DNA from: LMUY01 sp964247705
GTDB taxonomy: Bacteria > Pseudomonadota > Alphaproteobacteria > Acetobacterales > Acetobacteraceae
Assembly: GCA_964247705.1 (NCBI GenBank)
Contig: CAXTVQ010000012.1
Span: 1 to 64,000, forward strand
Direction of reading: 5' to 3'
DNA length: 64,000 nucleotides
Shown piece after piece: positions 24,008-32,411 of the stretch. The notes below the pieces were generated by a model. The model was not told the origin of the DNA and searched no databases. It was given only the letters and a program-made list of their open reading frames with translations. The translations under genes were made by a program, and so were the position numbers. Within the stretch, counting starts at the first letter, position 1. Each line of letters begins with the position of its first letter.

Positions 24008-24801
24008 GCCCGGCGCAGCCCGTCGCCGAGCAGGTTGATGCCCATCACCAGCACGAATAGCGCGAGCCCGGGGACGGTGATCACCCAGGGTGAGAAAAAC
24101 ATGTAGTCCCGTCCCTCGGCGATCATCAGCCCCCAGGAGGGCAGCGGCGGCGGCACGCCCAGGCCGAGGAAGGAGAGCACCGCCTCCAGCAGGATCGCCA
24201 GCGCTGCCTCGAGGGTCGCCACGATCACCAGGGCGGGGGCGATGTTGGGCAGCACCTCCCGCAGCAGGATATGCGGCAACCCGGCGCCGGCCGCACGCGC
24301 CGCGGCGATGTAGTCGAGCGTGCGCACCTGCATCGTGGTGGTGCGCGCGACGACGGCGAACCGGTCCCACAACAGCAGCCCGAGCGTCAGCACGACCACG
24401 GTGAGCGAACTGCCGACCAGCGCCACCGCCGTCAACGCCACCAGGATGATCGGGATGGCGAGGCGGCAGGTGATGGCGAACATCACCACCTCGTCCACCA
24501 CGCCGCCGAAGAAGCCGCCGACCATGCCGAGCGCCAGGCCGATCGCGCCCGACACCAGCACCGTCACAGCCCCGATCAGCAGCGAGATGCGCGACCCGGC
24601 CACCAGCCGCGCCAGGTAGTCGCGGCCCAACTGGTCGGTGCCGAGCCAGTGCGCGGGGGAGCCGCCCTCCATCCAGGCAGGCGGGACCAGGCGCTGCGAC
24701 AAGTCCTGCGTATAGGGGTCATGCGGCACCAGCGAAGGGCCGAACGCGGCGGTGGCGAGGGCGAACAGCAGGATAGCCAGGCCGAGATACTTCGCGACCA
24801 C
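24004..24801 (-). CDS. Peptide-type ABC transporter permease (DppC/OppC-like)
   Basis: 265-residue inner-membrane permease of the binding-protein-dependent type. The N-terminal helix MVAKYLGLAILLFALATAAF is followed by the typical LVPHDPYTQDLSQRL and HWLGTDQLGRDYLARLVAG of the OppC N-domain. The EAA loop that contacts the ATPases reads AARAAGAGLPHILLREVLPN. About six helices. The short length (265 against about 300) reflects a trimmed N-terminus. It is 4 bp downstream of its partner permease. Confidence 0.92.
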   Translation of the reverse strand: MVAKYLGLAILLFALATAAFGPSLVPHDPYTQDLSQRLVPPAWMEGGSPAHWLGTDQLGRDYLARLVAGSRISLLIGAVTVLVSGAIGLALGMVGGFFGGVVDEVVMFAITCRLAIPIILVALTAVALVGSSLTVVVLTLGLLLWDRFAVVARTTTMQVRTLDYIAAARAAGAGLPHILLREVLPNIAPALVIVATLEAALAILLEAVLSFLGLGVPPPLPSWGLMIAEGRDYMFFSPWVITVPGLALFVLVMGINLLGDGLRRA

Positions 24802-24805
24802 GCGG

Positions 24806-25723
24806 TCAGGCCGTGCGCAGCCGCGGGTCGAGCACGGCGTTCAGCAGGTCCGCCGCGAGCGTCAGGCCGATGTAGAGCACGGCCAGGATGAGCACGACCG
24901 CCTGCACCACGGGGAAGTCGTTCTTGCTGATGCTTTCCCATGCCAGGTAGCCAAGGCCCGGCAGGTTGAACACGGCTTCCACCACGATCGAACCGCCCAG
25001 CATGAAGCCGAGCTGCACCGCGGTGATCGCCACCAGCGGCATCGCGGCATTGCGCAGCGCGTGCTTGCCCACGATGCTGAGCCGGCCCAGCCCCTTCGCG
25101 CGGGCGGTGCGGATGTAGTCGGCGCGCAGGGCGTCCACCATGCCGCTGCGGGTCAGCCGCATCATGGCGGGGATGGCGGAGAAGGCGAGGGTGATGGCGG
25201 GCAGCACATAGCCGGTCCAGTCGTCCAGCCCGTTGATCGGCAGCCAGCCGAGATCGAGCCCCAGCCAGATGATCAGCAGCAACCCAAGCCAGAAGGACGG
25301 GATGGCCTGGCCGAACAGGGCGACCAGCATGAGCAGCCGGTCGAGCAAGGTGCCCTCCGCCACCGCCGCCATGATGCCGAGCGGGACGGCGACCAGCAGG
25401 GCCACGGCGAGGCCGCAGATCCCGAGGGTGAGCGTGACCGGCAGGCGCTGGCGGACGAGCTCGCCCACAGGTTCGCGGTAGAGGAAGGAACGGCCGAAAT
25501 CCCCCGTGGCGGCGGCCTCCGCCCAATGCAGGAACTGCTCGGGCAAAGGACGGTCCAGCCCATTGGTGCGGCGGATGGTCTCGATGTCGGCGGCACTCGC
25601 CTGCGGGCCGGCGATGGCGACTGCGACGTCTCCGGACAGGCGGGTGAGCGCGAAGGCCACGATCAACACGGTCATGCAGACAAGGATGGCCAGGACCAGC
25701 CGGCGGAGCAGGAGACGAACCAT
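24806..25723 (-). CDS. Peptide-type ABC transporter permease (DppB/OppB-like)
   Basis: 305-residue permease. It has the usual MVRLLLRRLVLAILVCMTVL first helix, the large periplasmic loop with NGLDRPLPEQFLHW, and the EAA loop RTARAKGLGRLSIVGKHALR. It is first gene of the four-gene importer operon (permease, permease, ATPase, ATPase), and 68 bp of divergent promoter space separates it from the M23 gene on the plus strand. Confidence 0.92.
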   Translation of the reverse strand: MVRLLLRRLVLAILVCMTVLIVAFALTRLSGDVAVAIAGPQASAADIETIRRTNGLDRPLPEQFLHWAEAAATGDFGRSFLYREPVGELVRQRLPVTLTLGICGLAVALLVAVPLGIMAAVAEGTLLDRLLMLVALFGQAIPSFWLGLLLIIWLGLDLGWLPINGLDDWTGYVLPAITLAFSAIPAMMRLTRSGMVDALRADYIRTARAKGLGRLSIVGKHALRNAAMPLVAITAVQLGFMLGGSIVVEAVFNLPGLGYLAWESISKNDFPVVQAVVLILAVLYIGLTLAADLLNAVLDPRLRTA

Positions 25724-25791
25724 GGTGGAAGGCTAGGGGATCGGGGCGGACGGTGCACGCGCTAAGGACGAGGCCGTGCTAAGAGTGCCGT

Positions 25792-26262
25792 ATGCGGTCG
25801 CTCGCTCGCGCAGTCCCCCTCGTGATCCTTCCCGTCGCGGCCCTGGCCCAACCCTTGCTGCAGCCGCCAGTCTCACCGGCCTGCGTATCGTCGCCGTTCG
25901 GATGGCGGCATGCAGTAGGGCCGCACGCGCCGGCGGGGTTCCACAACGGCATCGACCTGCCGGCGCCCGCCGGCGCGTTGGTGCACGCCGCGGCTGCCGG
26001 GACGGTGCTGGTGATCAAGCGGCAGGGGCTTGGCGGCGTCACCGTCCATCTTGGCCACCCCGGCGGCTTGACGACGCTCTACGCCCACCTGGGCAACCTC
26101 GTGCCGGCGATTGCGGAGGGCAAACACACCGTCGTCGCCGGCGAGCCGCTCGGCCACGTTGCGCGGACCGGGGTCACGTATGGCACGCACGTGTTCTTCG
26201 CCGTGTTGGCAGACGGGGCGGTGGACCCGTTGGACTACCTACCGACGCTGCCGCACTGCTAA
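25792..26262 (+). CDS. Secreted M23/LytM-domain protein with an incomplete zinc site
   Basis: 156 residues: a signal peptide (MRSLARAVPLVILPVAALAQ) and a single LytM domain. It keeps the entry motif SPFGWR, the first zinc ligands in FHNGIDLPAPAG (HxxxD), the LGHPGGLTTLYAHL strand and the closing VDPLDYL. The final motif, normally HLHFE with the third zinc ligand on the second His, reads THVFFAVL, so that His is Phe. Catalytic endopeptidase activity is therefore doubtful; degenerate LytM proteins such as EnvC and NlpD instead activate amidases. It converges on hemY with a 4-base stop overlap. Confidence 0.85.
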   Translation: MRSLARAVPLVILPVAALAQPLLQPPVSPACVSSPFGWRHAVGPHAPAGFHNGIDLPAPAGALVHAAAAGTVLVIKRQGLGGVTVHLGHPGGLTTLYAHLGNLVPAIAEGKHTVVAGEPLGHVARTGVTYGTHVFFAVLADGAVDPLDYLPTLPHC

Positions 26263-27548
26263 GGCAGGATCGCGAACCCGGTATCCGCCCCGATAAGGTT
26301 CTGTTGGCCACTGCGGCTGGCATGCGAGCCCCACGTGATCCGGCCTGCCTCGCCGCATTGGTTGCAAACCGCCCGCCATTCGGGCTGTGGCGTGCCGCAG
26401 GCGTCGCATTGCCAGTGCGCGTCGGGCTCGGCGGTCGTGGCGCGGCGGAGCAGGTCCGCGGCCCCGGCCGGATCGTCCTCGCGATTGGCGATCGTGGCCA
26501 GCAGCAGCCATACGCGCCGCTCGCCAAGCCCGGCATCCCGTGCGGATTCAGCGAACCGTTTGGCCTGCGGCAGGTTGCCGGAGTCGAGCGCCGCCTGCGC
26601 GCGGAGGAACAGGCTTTCCGGATGGGTCGGGTTCGCCGCCGTCAACCACTCGGCCCGCCCCTCGCGGGACATGAAGCCACCGCCCTCCATGGCGGCAGCG
26701 CCGATCGCCGGATGGGGGTTCTTGCTCCAGCTCACGCGGTAGACGTCCTGCGCACGTTTGTCGCGCCCGGCCTCGCGCAGACGGCGGGCATAGGCGAGTG
26801 CCGCTGGCGTGAAACCCGGGTCCGACCGCCAGGCCTGGTGCGCCAGGCGCCTTGCCTGGGTGGCATCCGCTTCCTGCTCGGCTGCGGCGGTGCCGATGGC
26901 GGCGACGGGCGTGCCCTTGCCGGCCAGTGACAACGCTTCCTTCCAAGACCCGGCACGGATCGCGAGCCGCTCCTGCTCGGCCCGTAGCCAGGGCGCGTTT
27001 GGATTGACCTCCCGCGCCTGCCGGGCCAGCGCCGTCGCGGCATCCCAGTCGCCGCGTGCAACTGCGCCTTGATATAGCCCACGCAGGCCAAGGAACCCGG
27101 CGTCCTTGCGTGCGGCCAGCTTGTCGAACGCCTCGTCCGCCTTCTCCGTGTCACCACCGAGCCGCGCCGCGTATGCGGCGAGCAACAGCGTCTGCGGCGT
27201 GTCGCCCAGCAAGCGGCGGCCACGTTGCGCCTCGCTGCGGGCCGCATCCGGATCGCCACCGGCGAGTGCGAGAAGGGTGCGGGTGACGGCGACATCGCCG
27301 CGCTTGCGGTCGCGCTCCCGCCGCAGCCGGCGCGAGCGGCCCGGCAGGCGAAGCAATCCGACCAGCAGGCCGAACAGGATGTAAAGCACCACGACGAAGA
27401 CGACCGCCGCCAGCAGCGCCAGCGAGGTCGGCGCCGTCATGGTGACGGTGCCGACGCCGACGGTGACGGTTCCGGGCAGGTCCATCAGCCACCAGCCGAA
27501 TGCGACCAGGATGATCGCGACGACGAGGAACCGGAGTGTTGCGCTCAT
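26259..27548 (-). CDS. hemY: HemY-type TPR membrane protein of the heme operon
   Basis: 429 residues. Two N-terminal helices (RFLVVAIILVAFGWWLMDLP; LALLAAVVFVVVLYILFGLL) match the HemY_N domain, followed by TPR-like helical repeats to about residue 370. The end carries a CxxC...CxxC zinc ribbon (CDACGTPQPEWRAVCNQCG). This is the TPR 'HemY', not protoporphyrinogen oxidase; its role in heme or membrane homeostasis is unresolved. The ATG at 27548 overlaps the mic60 stop (ATGA). It ends the hemC-hemD-mic60-hemY operon. Confidence 0.88.
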   Translation of the reverse strand: MSATLRFLVVAIILVAFGWWLMDLPGTVTVGVGTVTMTAPTSLALLAAVVFVVVLYILFGLLVGLLRLPGRSRRLRRERDRKRGDVAVTRTLLALAGGDPDAARSEAQRGRRLLGDTPQTLLLAAYAARLGGDTEKADEAFDKLAARKDAGFLGLRGLYQGAVARGDWDAATALARQAREVNPNAPWLRAEQERLAIRAGSWKEALSLAGKGTPVAAIGTAAAEQEADATQARRLAHQAWRSDPGFTPAALAYARRLREAGRDKRAQDVYRVSWSKNPHPAIGAAAMEGGGFMSREGRAEWLTAANPTHPESLFLRAQAALDSGNLPQAKRFAESARDAGLGERRVWLLLATIANREDDPAGAADLLRRATTAEPDAHWQCDACGTPQPEWRAVCNQCGEAGRITWGSHASRSGQQNLIGADTGFAILP

Positions 27549-28816
27549 CAGCCGCGCGCCGCCGAAATCAGGGCCGCACGGGCGTCGAGCAAGGATTGGG
27601 CCTGCGCCCGCCACGGCGCCATCGCCTGTGCCGCCGGCCCGGCCAACCCGTCGAGCGCTGCCACCGCCGCCGCGACATCACCCGCATCGAGCTGCTGCTT
27701 GGCGGAGTCCAGCACGCCCGAGACGGCGTCCCCCACGATCACGCGGCTTCCCTCGCGCACGACCAGGCCCGACTGTGCCCGGTCCCACAGCCGCGACAGG
27801 AAGGGCTGCGTGTCCGCGTAGGGCTGGCCGGCCTTCCGCGCCGCGGCTGCCGCCTGGTCGAAGGACAGGCGTAGATCGGCCTCGGTCGGCGCCGGCTTGG
27901 TTGCGAACTGCGCCAGGGCAGGGGGTGCGTTCGGTATCGCGCCAAGCGGCCGGCCAGCGGCCAGCGCGCCGGATGCGGCCTGCAACTGGGCCAGCCGGCC
28001 CTGTCGGGCGTCGATGGCGCCGATCTGGCCAGCCGCCTTGGCCGCCGCGTCAAGCCGGGTGCCGACGCTGGCCAATTGATCGTTGAGCTTGGCGACGTCG
28101 GCCTTCTCCTGATCCGCCAGCTTGCCGATATCGGCGGCCTCCTGGTCGTTCACCTTGCCGACGGCGTCCTTCAGCTCCTGCTGTGCCCGGCCGAAATCGG
28201 TCTGCTCCTGCGTGCCGAGCAGCGTTTGGCGTGCGGCGATCCCGTCCACGCGGCCGGCCAAAGCTGCGATCTCGTCATGTCCGGCCTGGTCCAACTGCGC
28301 CACCGGGGCAGGCTTGTTCTCAAGCGCCGTCAGCCGCTGCTCGAGCGGCCGCAAGTTGGGCGGCGGCGGAGGCGGCGGTGGAGGTTGCGGCACCGGACGC
28401 GCCTCGAGCGAGGCCGTGCGCTGGTTGAGCGAGTCGAGCTTGTTCTGCAGTTGGGCGAGTTGGTCAGCCGATGCGCCGTTCGTTTGCAGGACATAGATAG
28501 CGCCCGCAATCAGCGCGATGACCAGGATGGCGATCGCGATCAGGTACGGAGTACGGCTGGAGCCGTCCGGCGGCGGATTACCGGACGGCGGGATCGATGC
28601 GGACGCGCTGCCGGAAAAGGGCGGCGTCGCCGGCTTGGCAGTGGCGGCCGTGGGTGTGCCGGTTGGCCGGGACGGTACGCTGCCGCTCGGGACCGGACTG
28701 CCGATTGGCGCGTTGCCAGGCCGGGCCGGTGGCGGAGGTCCCTTTGCGCCGGTGGTCGCCGTTTGGGGAGTTGGCTTCACCGGTTCATTTGCCGGCTTCG
28801 GAGCGTCATCGGTCAT
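27548..28816 (-). CDS. mic60: Mitofilin/Mic60-like inner-membrane protein
   Basis: 422 residues in the layout of alphaproteobacterial Mic60: a Pro/Ala/Ser/Thr-rich cytoplasmic N-terminus (about 1-85), one transmembrane helix (YLIAIAILVIALIAGAIYVL, about 90-109), a periplasmic coiled coil (about 115-290) with a run of nine prolines after residue 139 splitting its start, and a helical C-terminal domain (about 320-422). Mic60 shapes cristae in mitochondria, and alphaproteobacterial homologues help form intracytoplasmic membranes. Its position between hemD and hemY is the known alphaproteobacterial arrangement. It overlaps both neighbours by 3-4 bases. Confidence 0.8.
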   Translation of the reverse strand: MTDDAPKPANEPVKPTPQTATTGAKGPPPPARPGNAPIGSPVPSGSVPSRPTGTPTAATAKPATPPFSGSASASIPPSGNPPPDGSSRTPYLIAIAILVIALIAGAIYVLQTNGASADQLAQLQNKLDSLNQRTASLEARPVPQPPPPPPPPPNLRPLEQRLTALENKPAPVAQLDQAGHDEIAALAGRVDGIAARQTLLGTQEQTDFGRAQQELKDAVGKVNDQEAADIGKLADQEKADVAKLNDQLASVGTRLDAAAKAAGQIGAIDARQGRLAQLQAASGALAAGRPLGAIPNAPPALAQFATKPAPTEADLRLSFDQAAAAARKAGQPYADTQPFLSRLWDRAQSGLVVREGSRVIVGDAVSGVLDSAKQQLDAGDVAAAVAALDGLAGPAAQAMAPWRAQAQSLLDARAALISAARG

Positions 28817-29505
28817 AGGAGAGCCAGAACCTCGTCCTGAGTGGGCCGTACTGCGACACGGACGGCGCGCCACGGCAAGTGCCGCAGCGCCTCCGCCGCC
28901 CCTTGCCCGATCACAGCCGCATCGGTGCACCGTAGGCAAGTGCGCAATGAGTTCGGCAGGCAATGTACGAAGGCATGGGCCGTTTCGGTGGAGAAGAACA
29001 GCGCCGCCTGCAGCCCGTTCGCCACGGCCTCCGCCGCCTGCGCGGGGAAGCGGCGCACCGGGGCGGCGGCATATATGGCGCGGCGGCGGACCGCGAAGCC
29101 GCTCCGGCGCAGGCCCCTGGCCAGCGCCATGCCCTGGCCCCGGCCGGTGGCGAGCAGGAGCGGCCCATGCGCCGGGTCGAGGGTGCGCACCGCCAACTCC
29201 GTCAACGCCGCCGCGTCGCCATCCGCACTGCGCACCTGGCGGAAACCGGCGGCGCGCGCACGGGCCGCCGTCGCGTTACCGACGGCGAGCAACGGCAGAC
29301 CGTGATATGCGCCGGGCAGTGCCACTGCATTGCCGCTCGCCGCGACCACTGCCTGCACTTGCGCCGGGTGCGGCAAGGGCACGCAAACGGACCGGACGGC
29401 AAGGAAGGGCGCCACCACGGGCCGCCACCCCTCCGCTTGCAACCGGGCGGCCGTCACCGAGGCGCCTGGCTCGGGCCGGGTGACCAGCACGGTACGCTCA
29501 CGCAA
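28813..29505 (-). CDS. hemD: Uroporphyrinogen-III synthase
   Basis: Cyclises hydroxymethylbilane to uroporphyrinogen III, inverting ring D. About 230 residues with the poorly conserved two-lobe HemD fold: VLVTRPEPGASVTAARL at the start, LLAVGNATAARARAAGF in the middle, and LFFSTETAHAFVHCL ... AAVIGQGAAEALRHLP in the second lobe. No ATG fits; TTG at 29505 gives LRERTVLVTRPEP and overlaps the hemC stop by 8 bases. A further GTG lies in VLVTR. Identity rests on position after hemC as well as on the fold pattern, since HemD sequences vary widely. Confidence 0.88.
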   Translation of the reverse strand: MRERTVLVTRPEPGASVTAARLQAEGWRPVVAPFLAVRSVCVPLPHPAQVQAVVAASGNAVALPGAYHGLPLLAVGNATAARARAAGFRQVRSADGDAAALTELAVRTLDPAHGPLLLATGRGQGMALARGLRRSGFAVRRRAIYAAAPVRRFPAQAAEAVANGLQAALFFSTETAHAFVHCLPNSLRTCLRCTDAAVIGQGAAEALRHLPWRAVRVAVRPTQDEVLALL

Positions 29506-30517
29506 AGATATCGTCGGGGCTGTCGGCCCGCAGGCTGCGGCCCAGCTCCGCCCCAAGGGCAGCGGCGTCCGCCGGAATGCCGTGCAGGCTGCGCTTGAGC
29601 AGGAACGAGCCGTCCGCCCGTGCCACCAGTCCCGTCAGGTGCAACTGGCCGTTGGGCAGGAAACGCGCATACCCACCGATCGGGGTTCGGCAGGAGCCGT
29701 CCAGCAAGGCCAGCAGCGCGCGCTCGGCCGTGGAGACGGCACGGGCCTGCGGGTCCTCGATTCCGGACAGCAGGTCGAGCAGCTCGGTCTCGTCCTCCCG
29801 CACCGTGATCCCCACGATGCCCTGCCCGGCGGAGGGCACCATCGCTTCCGGGTCGAGCGGCAAGATAGCCAAGCCCTCGGGCTGGTTGCCTACGATGCCG
29901 AGGCGGCGCAGGCCGGCGAGTGCCAGGAAGGAGGCGGTGCAGTCCCCGGCCATGATCTTGTTGATGCGGCCCTGCACGTTGCCGCGGAGCAGCACGGTGC
30001 GCAGGTCCGGCCGGGCGTGCAGGAGCTGCGCCTGGCGGCGGACGGAGTTGGTGCCGATGTCCGCACCCGTGGGCAAGGCGTCGAACGGATCCGCCGGGTC
30101 AGGCTCGCCGCAACGCGGGCCAAGGATCAGCGCGTCGCGTGCGTCCTCGCGGCGCAGGGTGCAGGCAAGCACGATGCCGGGAGGGAGCGCCGTCTCCAGG
30201 TCCTTGAGGCTGTGCACGGCGAAATCGATGCGGCGGTCGGCCAGCGCCTCGTGGATTTCTTTCGCGAACAGGCCCTTGCCGCCGATGTCGGCCAACGAAC
30301 GGTCCTGCACGCGGTCGCCCGTGGTGCGGATCACATGTTCCTGGAACACGTCCATGCCGCGCAGCACGGGGCAGAACCCTTGCAACCGCTGCAGGAAAAA
30401 GCGTGTTTGCACAAGGGCGAGCGGCGAACCGCGGGTTCCCACCCGCAGCGGCAGCACGCGCTCGTGCGGGCGGACCCGCGGCGTGTAAATGCTGGCGGGG
30501 GCGTTCACGTCTGGCAT
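29498..30517 (-). CDS. hemC: Hydroxymethylbilane synthase (porphobilinogen deaminase)
   Basis: Polymerises four porphobilinogens into hydroxymethylbilane, using a covalent dipyrromethane primer. 339 residues. The substrate and cofactor segments are RVGTRGSPLALVQT, DFAVHSLKDLET and GTNSVRRQAQLL. The primer-attachment cysteine is Cys276 in LLDGSCRTPIGG. The ATG at 30517 gives a roughly 20-residue leader before the conserved strand; the longer frame to 30589 would overlap the divergent tsaD start. It opens the heme operon, 44 bp from tsaD. Confidence 0.97.
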   Translation of the reverse strand: MPDVNAPASIYTPRVRPHERVLPLRVGTRGSPLALVQTRFFLQRLQGFCPVLRGMDVFQEHVIRTTGDRVQDRSLADIGGKGLFAKEIHEALADRRIDFAVHSLKDLETALPPGIVLACTLRREDARDALILGPRCGEPDPADPFDALPTGADIGTNSVRRQAQLLHARPDLRTVLLRGNVQGRINKIMAGDCTASFLALAGLRRLGIVGNQPEGLAILPLDPEAMVPSAGQGIVGITVREDETELLDLLSGIEDPQARAVSTAERALLALLDGSCRTPIGGYARFLPNGQLHLTGLVARADGSFLLKRSLHGIPADAAALGAELGRSLRADSPDDIFA

Positions 30518-30561
30518 AACCGGCGTCCTATACACGTCGGCCTCACATGGAAAGCCCGGCC

Positions 30562-31596
30562 ATGAATCCCATCCTGGGTATCGAGACATCTTGCGACGAA
30601 ACCGCGGCCGCCGTGCTGGCCGCGGACGGCACTATTCTGGCCGAGGCCGTGCTGAGCCAGACCGAGCACGCGCGCTTCGGCGGCGTAGTGCCCGAAATTG
30701 CGGCGCGCGCCCACCTGCATCATCTGCCTGACTTGGTGAACGGCGTCTTAACGCGCGCCGGCTTGGCCCCGCCGGGGTTGGGTGGGGTGGCAGCGAGCAC
30801 GGGGCCTGGGCTGATCGGCGGGCTGATCGTGGGCAGCGGGTTCGGCAAGGGCGTGGCAGTGGCGGCCGGGCTGCCGTTCGTGGCGGTGAACCACTTGGAG
30901 GCGCATGCGCTGACGGCGCGGCTGACGCATCGGCTGGCGTTCCCGTATCTATTGCTGCTGGTGAGCGGCGGGCATTGCCAGTGCGTCGCCGTCCGGGGAG
31001 TCGGGCGCTATCACCGTTTGGGCGGCACGATCGACGACGCCGTGGGCGAGGCATTCGACAAGGTGGGTAAGCTGCTCGGCCTGCCCTGGCCCGGCGGGCC
31101 CCATGTCGAACGACTGGCCGCGCTGGGTGATGCGTGGCGCTGGCCGTTCCCGCGCCCGCTGCTGCGCCGGCCCGGCTGCGATTTCTCGTTCTCGGGGCTG
31201 AAGACGGCGGTGGCGCAGGTGGTGGCGAAGGCAGGGCCACTGTCCGAGCGCGCGGCGGCCGACATCGCGGCGAGTTTTCAGGCGGCAGTGGCCGAAGTGA
31301 TGGCTGATCGCGCCAGCAATGCCCTGGACGCAATGCCGGACGCGGGTGCGCTCGTGGTGGCCGGCGGCGTGGCCGCAAACCAGGCGGTACGGGCCGCGCT
31401 GCTGGGCGTCGCCGAGGCGCGGGGCATGGCAATGGTGGCGCCGCCGCTGCGCCTGTGCGGAGACAACGCGGTGATGGTGGCCTGGGCCGGTATCGAGCGG
31501 CTGCGGCTGGGCTTGGCGGACAAGCTGGACACGGCGCCGCGCCCGCGCTGGCCGCTGGACGAGATGGCGGGCGTTGAAGGAGGGGCGGCTGCGTGA
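30562..31596 (+). CDS. tsaD: tRNA N6-threonylcarbamoyladenosine synthase subunit TsaD
   Basis: Transfers threonylcarbamoyl from the AMP intermediate to A37 of ANN-decoding tRNAs, with TsaB/TsaE. 344 residues, ASKHA fold. The start ILGIETSCDETAAAVL, the metal-binding ARAHLHHLPDL (HxxxH) and GGTIDDAVGEAFDKVGKLLG are all intact. The ATG at 30562 gives the usual short N-terminus and has GGAAAG upstream; an in-frame ATG at 30547 is possible. It opens an 11-gene plus-strand run and is divergent from hemC. Confidence 0.97.
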   Translation: MNPILGIETSCDETAAAVLAADGTILAEAVLSQTEHARFGGVVPEIAARAHLHHLPDLVNGVLTRAGLAPPGLGGVAASTGPGLIGGLIVGSGFGKGVAVAAGLPFVAVNHLEAHALTARLTHRLAFPYLLLLVSGGHCQCVAVRGVGRYHRLGGTIDDAVGEAFDKVGKLLGLPWPGGPHVERLAALGDAWRWPFPRPLLRRPGCDFSFSGLKTAVAQVVAKAGPLSERAAADIAASFQAAVAEVMADRASNALDAMPDAGALVVAGGVAANQAVRAALLGVAEARGMAMVAPPLRLCGDNAVMVAWAGIERLRLGLADKLDTAPRPRWPLDEMAGVEGGAAA

Positions 31597-32411
31597 ACTA
31601 CCGCCACGCGTTCCACGCCGGCAATTTCGCCGATTGCACCAAGCATGCCCTCCTGGTCTGGCTGTTGCGGGCGTTGCTGCGCAAGCCGGCGCCATTCGCC
31701 GTGCTGGACACGCACGCCGGCGCTGGCCGCTACGATCTGTCGGGCCCGGCCGAGCGCACCGGCGAGTGGCACGCCGGCATCGCCCGGCTGTTGCCGCATC
31801 CACCGCCGCCATTGGCCGACTATGTCGGGCTAGTGGAGTCGGAGGGGTTGTATCCCGGCTCGCCCGCGCTGATCCGCACGCTGCTCCGCCCGGAGGACCG
31901 GTTGATCTGCTGCGAACTCCACCCCGAAGATGCGGGCTCGCTCCGCCGGGAGTTCGGTCGGGATCGGCAGGTGGCGGTGCACGAGCGGGACGGGTGGCAG
32001 GCGCTCGGCGCGTTGCTGCCCCCGGGGAGTGCGAAGCGGGGGCTGGTGCTGGTCGACCCCCCGTACGAAGCGGGTGGCGAGCACGCCCGGGTGGCCGACG
32101 CACTGGCCACGGTGGCGCGCCGTTTCCCGACCGGGATCGTCGCCGCCTGGTATCCGATCAAGCATCGCGCGCCCGTTCGCACATTGCATGAGGCGGTGCG
32201 GTTGGGGGGCGTGCGCGACGTGGTGGCCGCCGAGCTTTGGCTGCGCGAACCGACCGATCCGGCGCGGCTGAATGGCAACGGCTTGCTGGTACGCAACCCG
32301 CCCTTCCGCTGGCAGGAGGAATGGCCCGCGCTGTTGGCCGCCCTGCTCGACCGGTTGGGGGACGGCGAACCCGGCCAGGGATGGTCGGCTGAGCGGGTGA
32401 CCCCGGAGTGA
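31593..32411 (+). CDS. rlmJ: 23S rRNA (adenine-N6)-methyltransferase RlmJ
   Basis: Methylates A2030 of 23S rRNA in E. coli. 272 residues. The characteristic N-terminus MNYRHAFHAGNFADCTKHAL, the motif I FAVLDTHAGAGRYDLS and the catalytic LVLVDPPYE (DPPY) are present, with the small helical insert of this family between. The GTG start at 31593 overlaps the tsaD stop, and its own stop overlaps the gpsA GTG. Confidence 0.95.
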   Translation: MNYRHAFHAGNFADCTKHALLVWLLRALLRKPAPFAVLDTHAGAGRYDLSGPAERTGEWHAGIARLLPHPPPPLADYVGLVESEGLYPGSPALIRTLLRPEDRLICCELHPEDAGSLRREFGRDRQVAVHERDGWQALGALLPPGSAKRGLVLVDPPYEAGGEHARVADALATVARRFPTGIVAAWYPIKHRAPVRTLHEAVRLGGVRDVVAAELWLREPTDPARLNGNGLLVRNPPFRWQEEWPALLAALLDRLGDGEPGQGWSAERVTPE

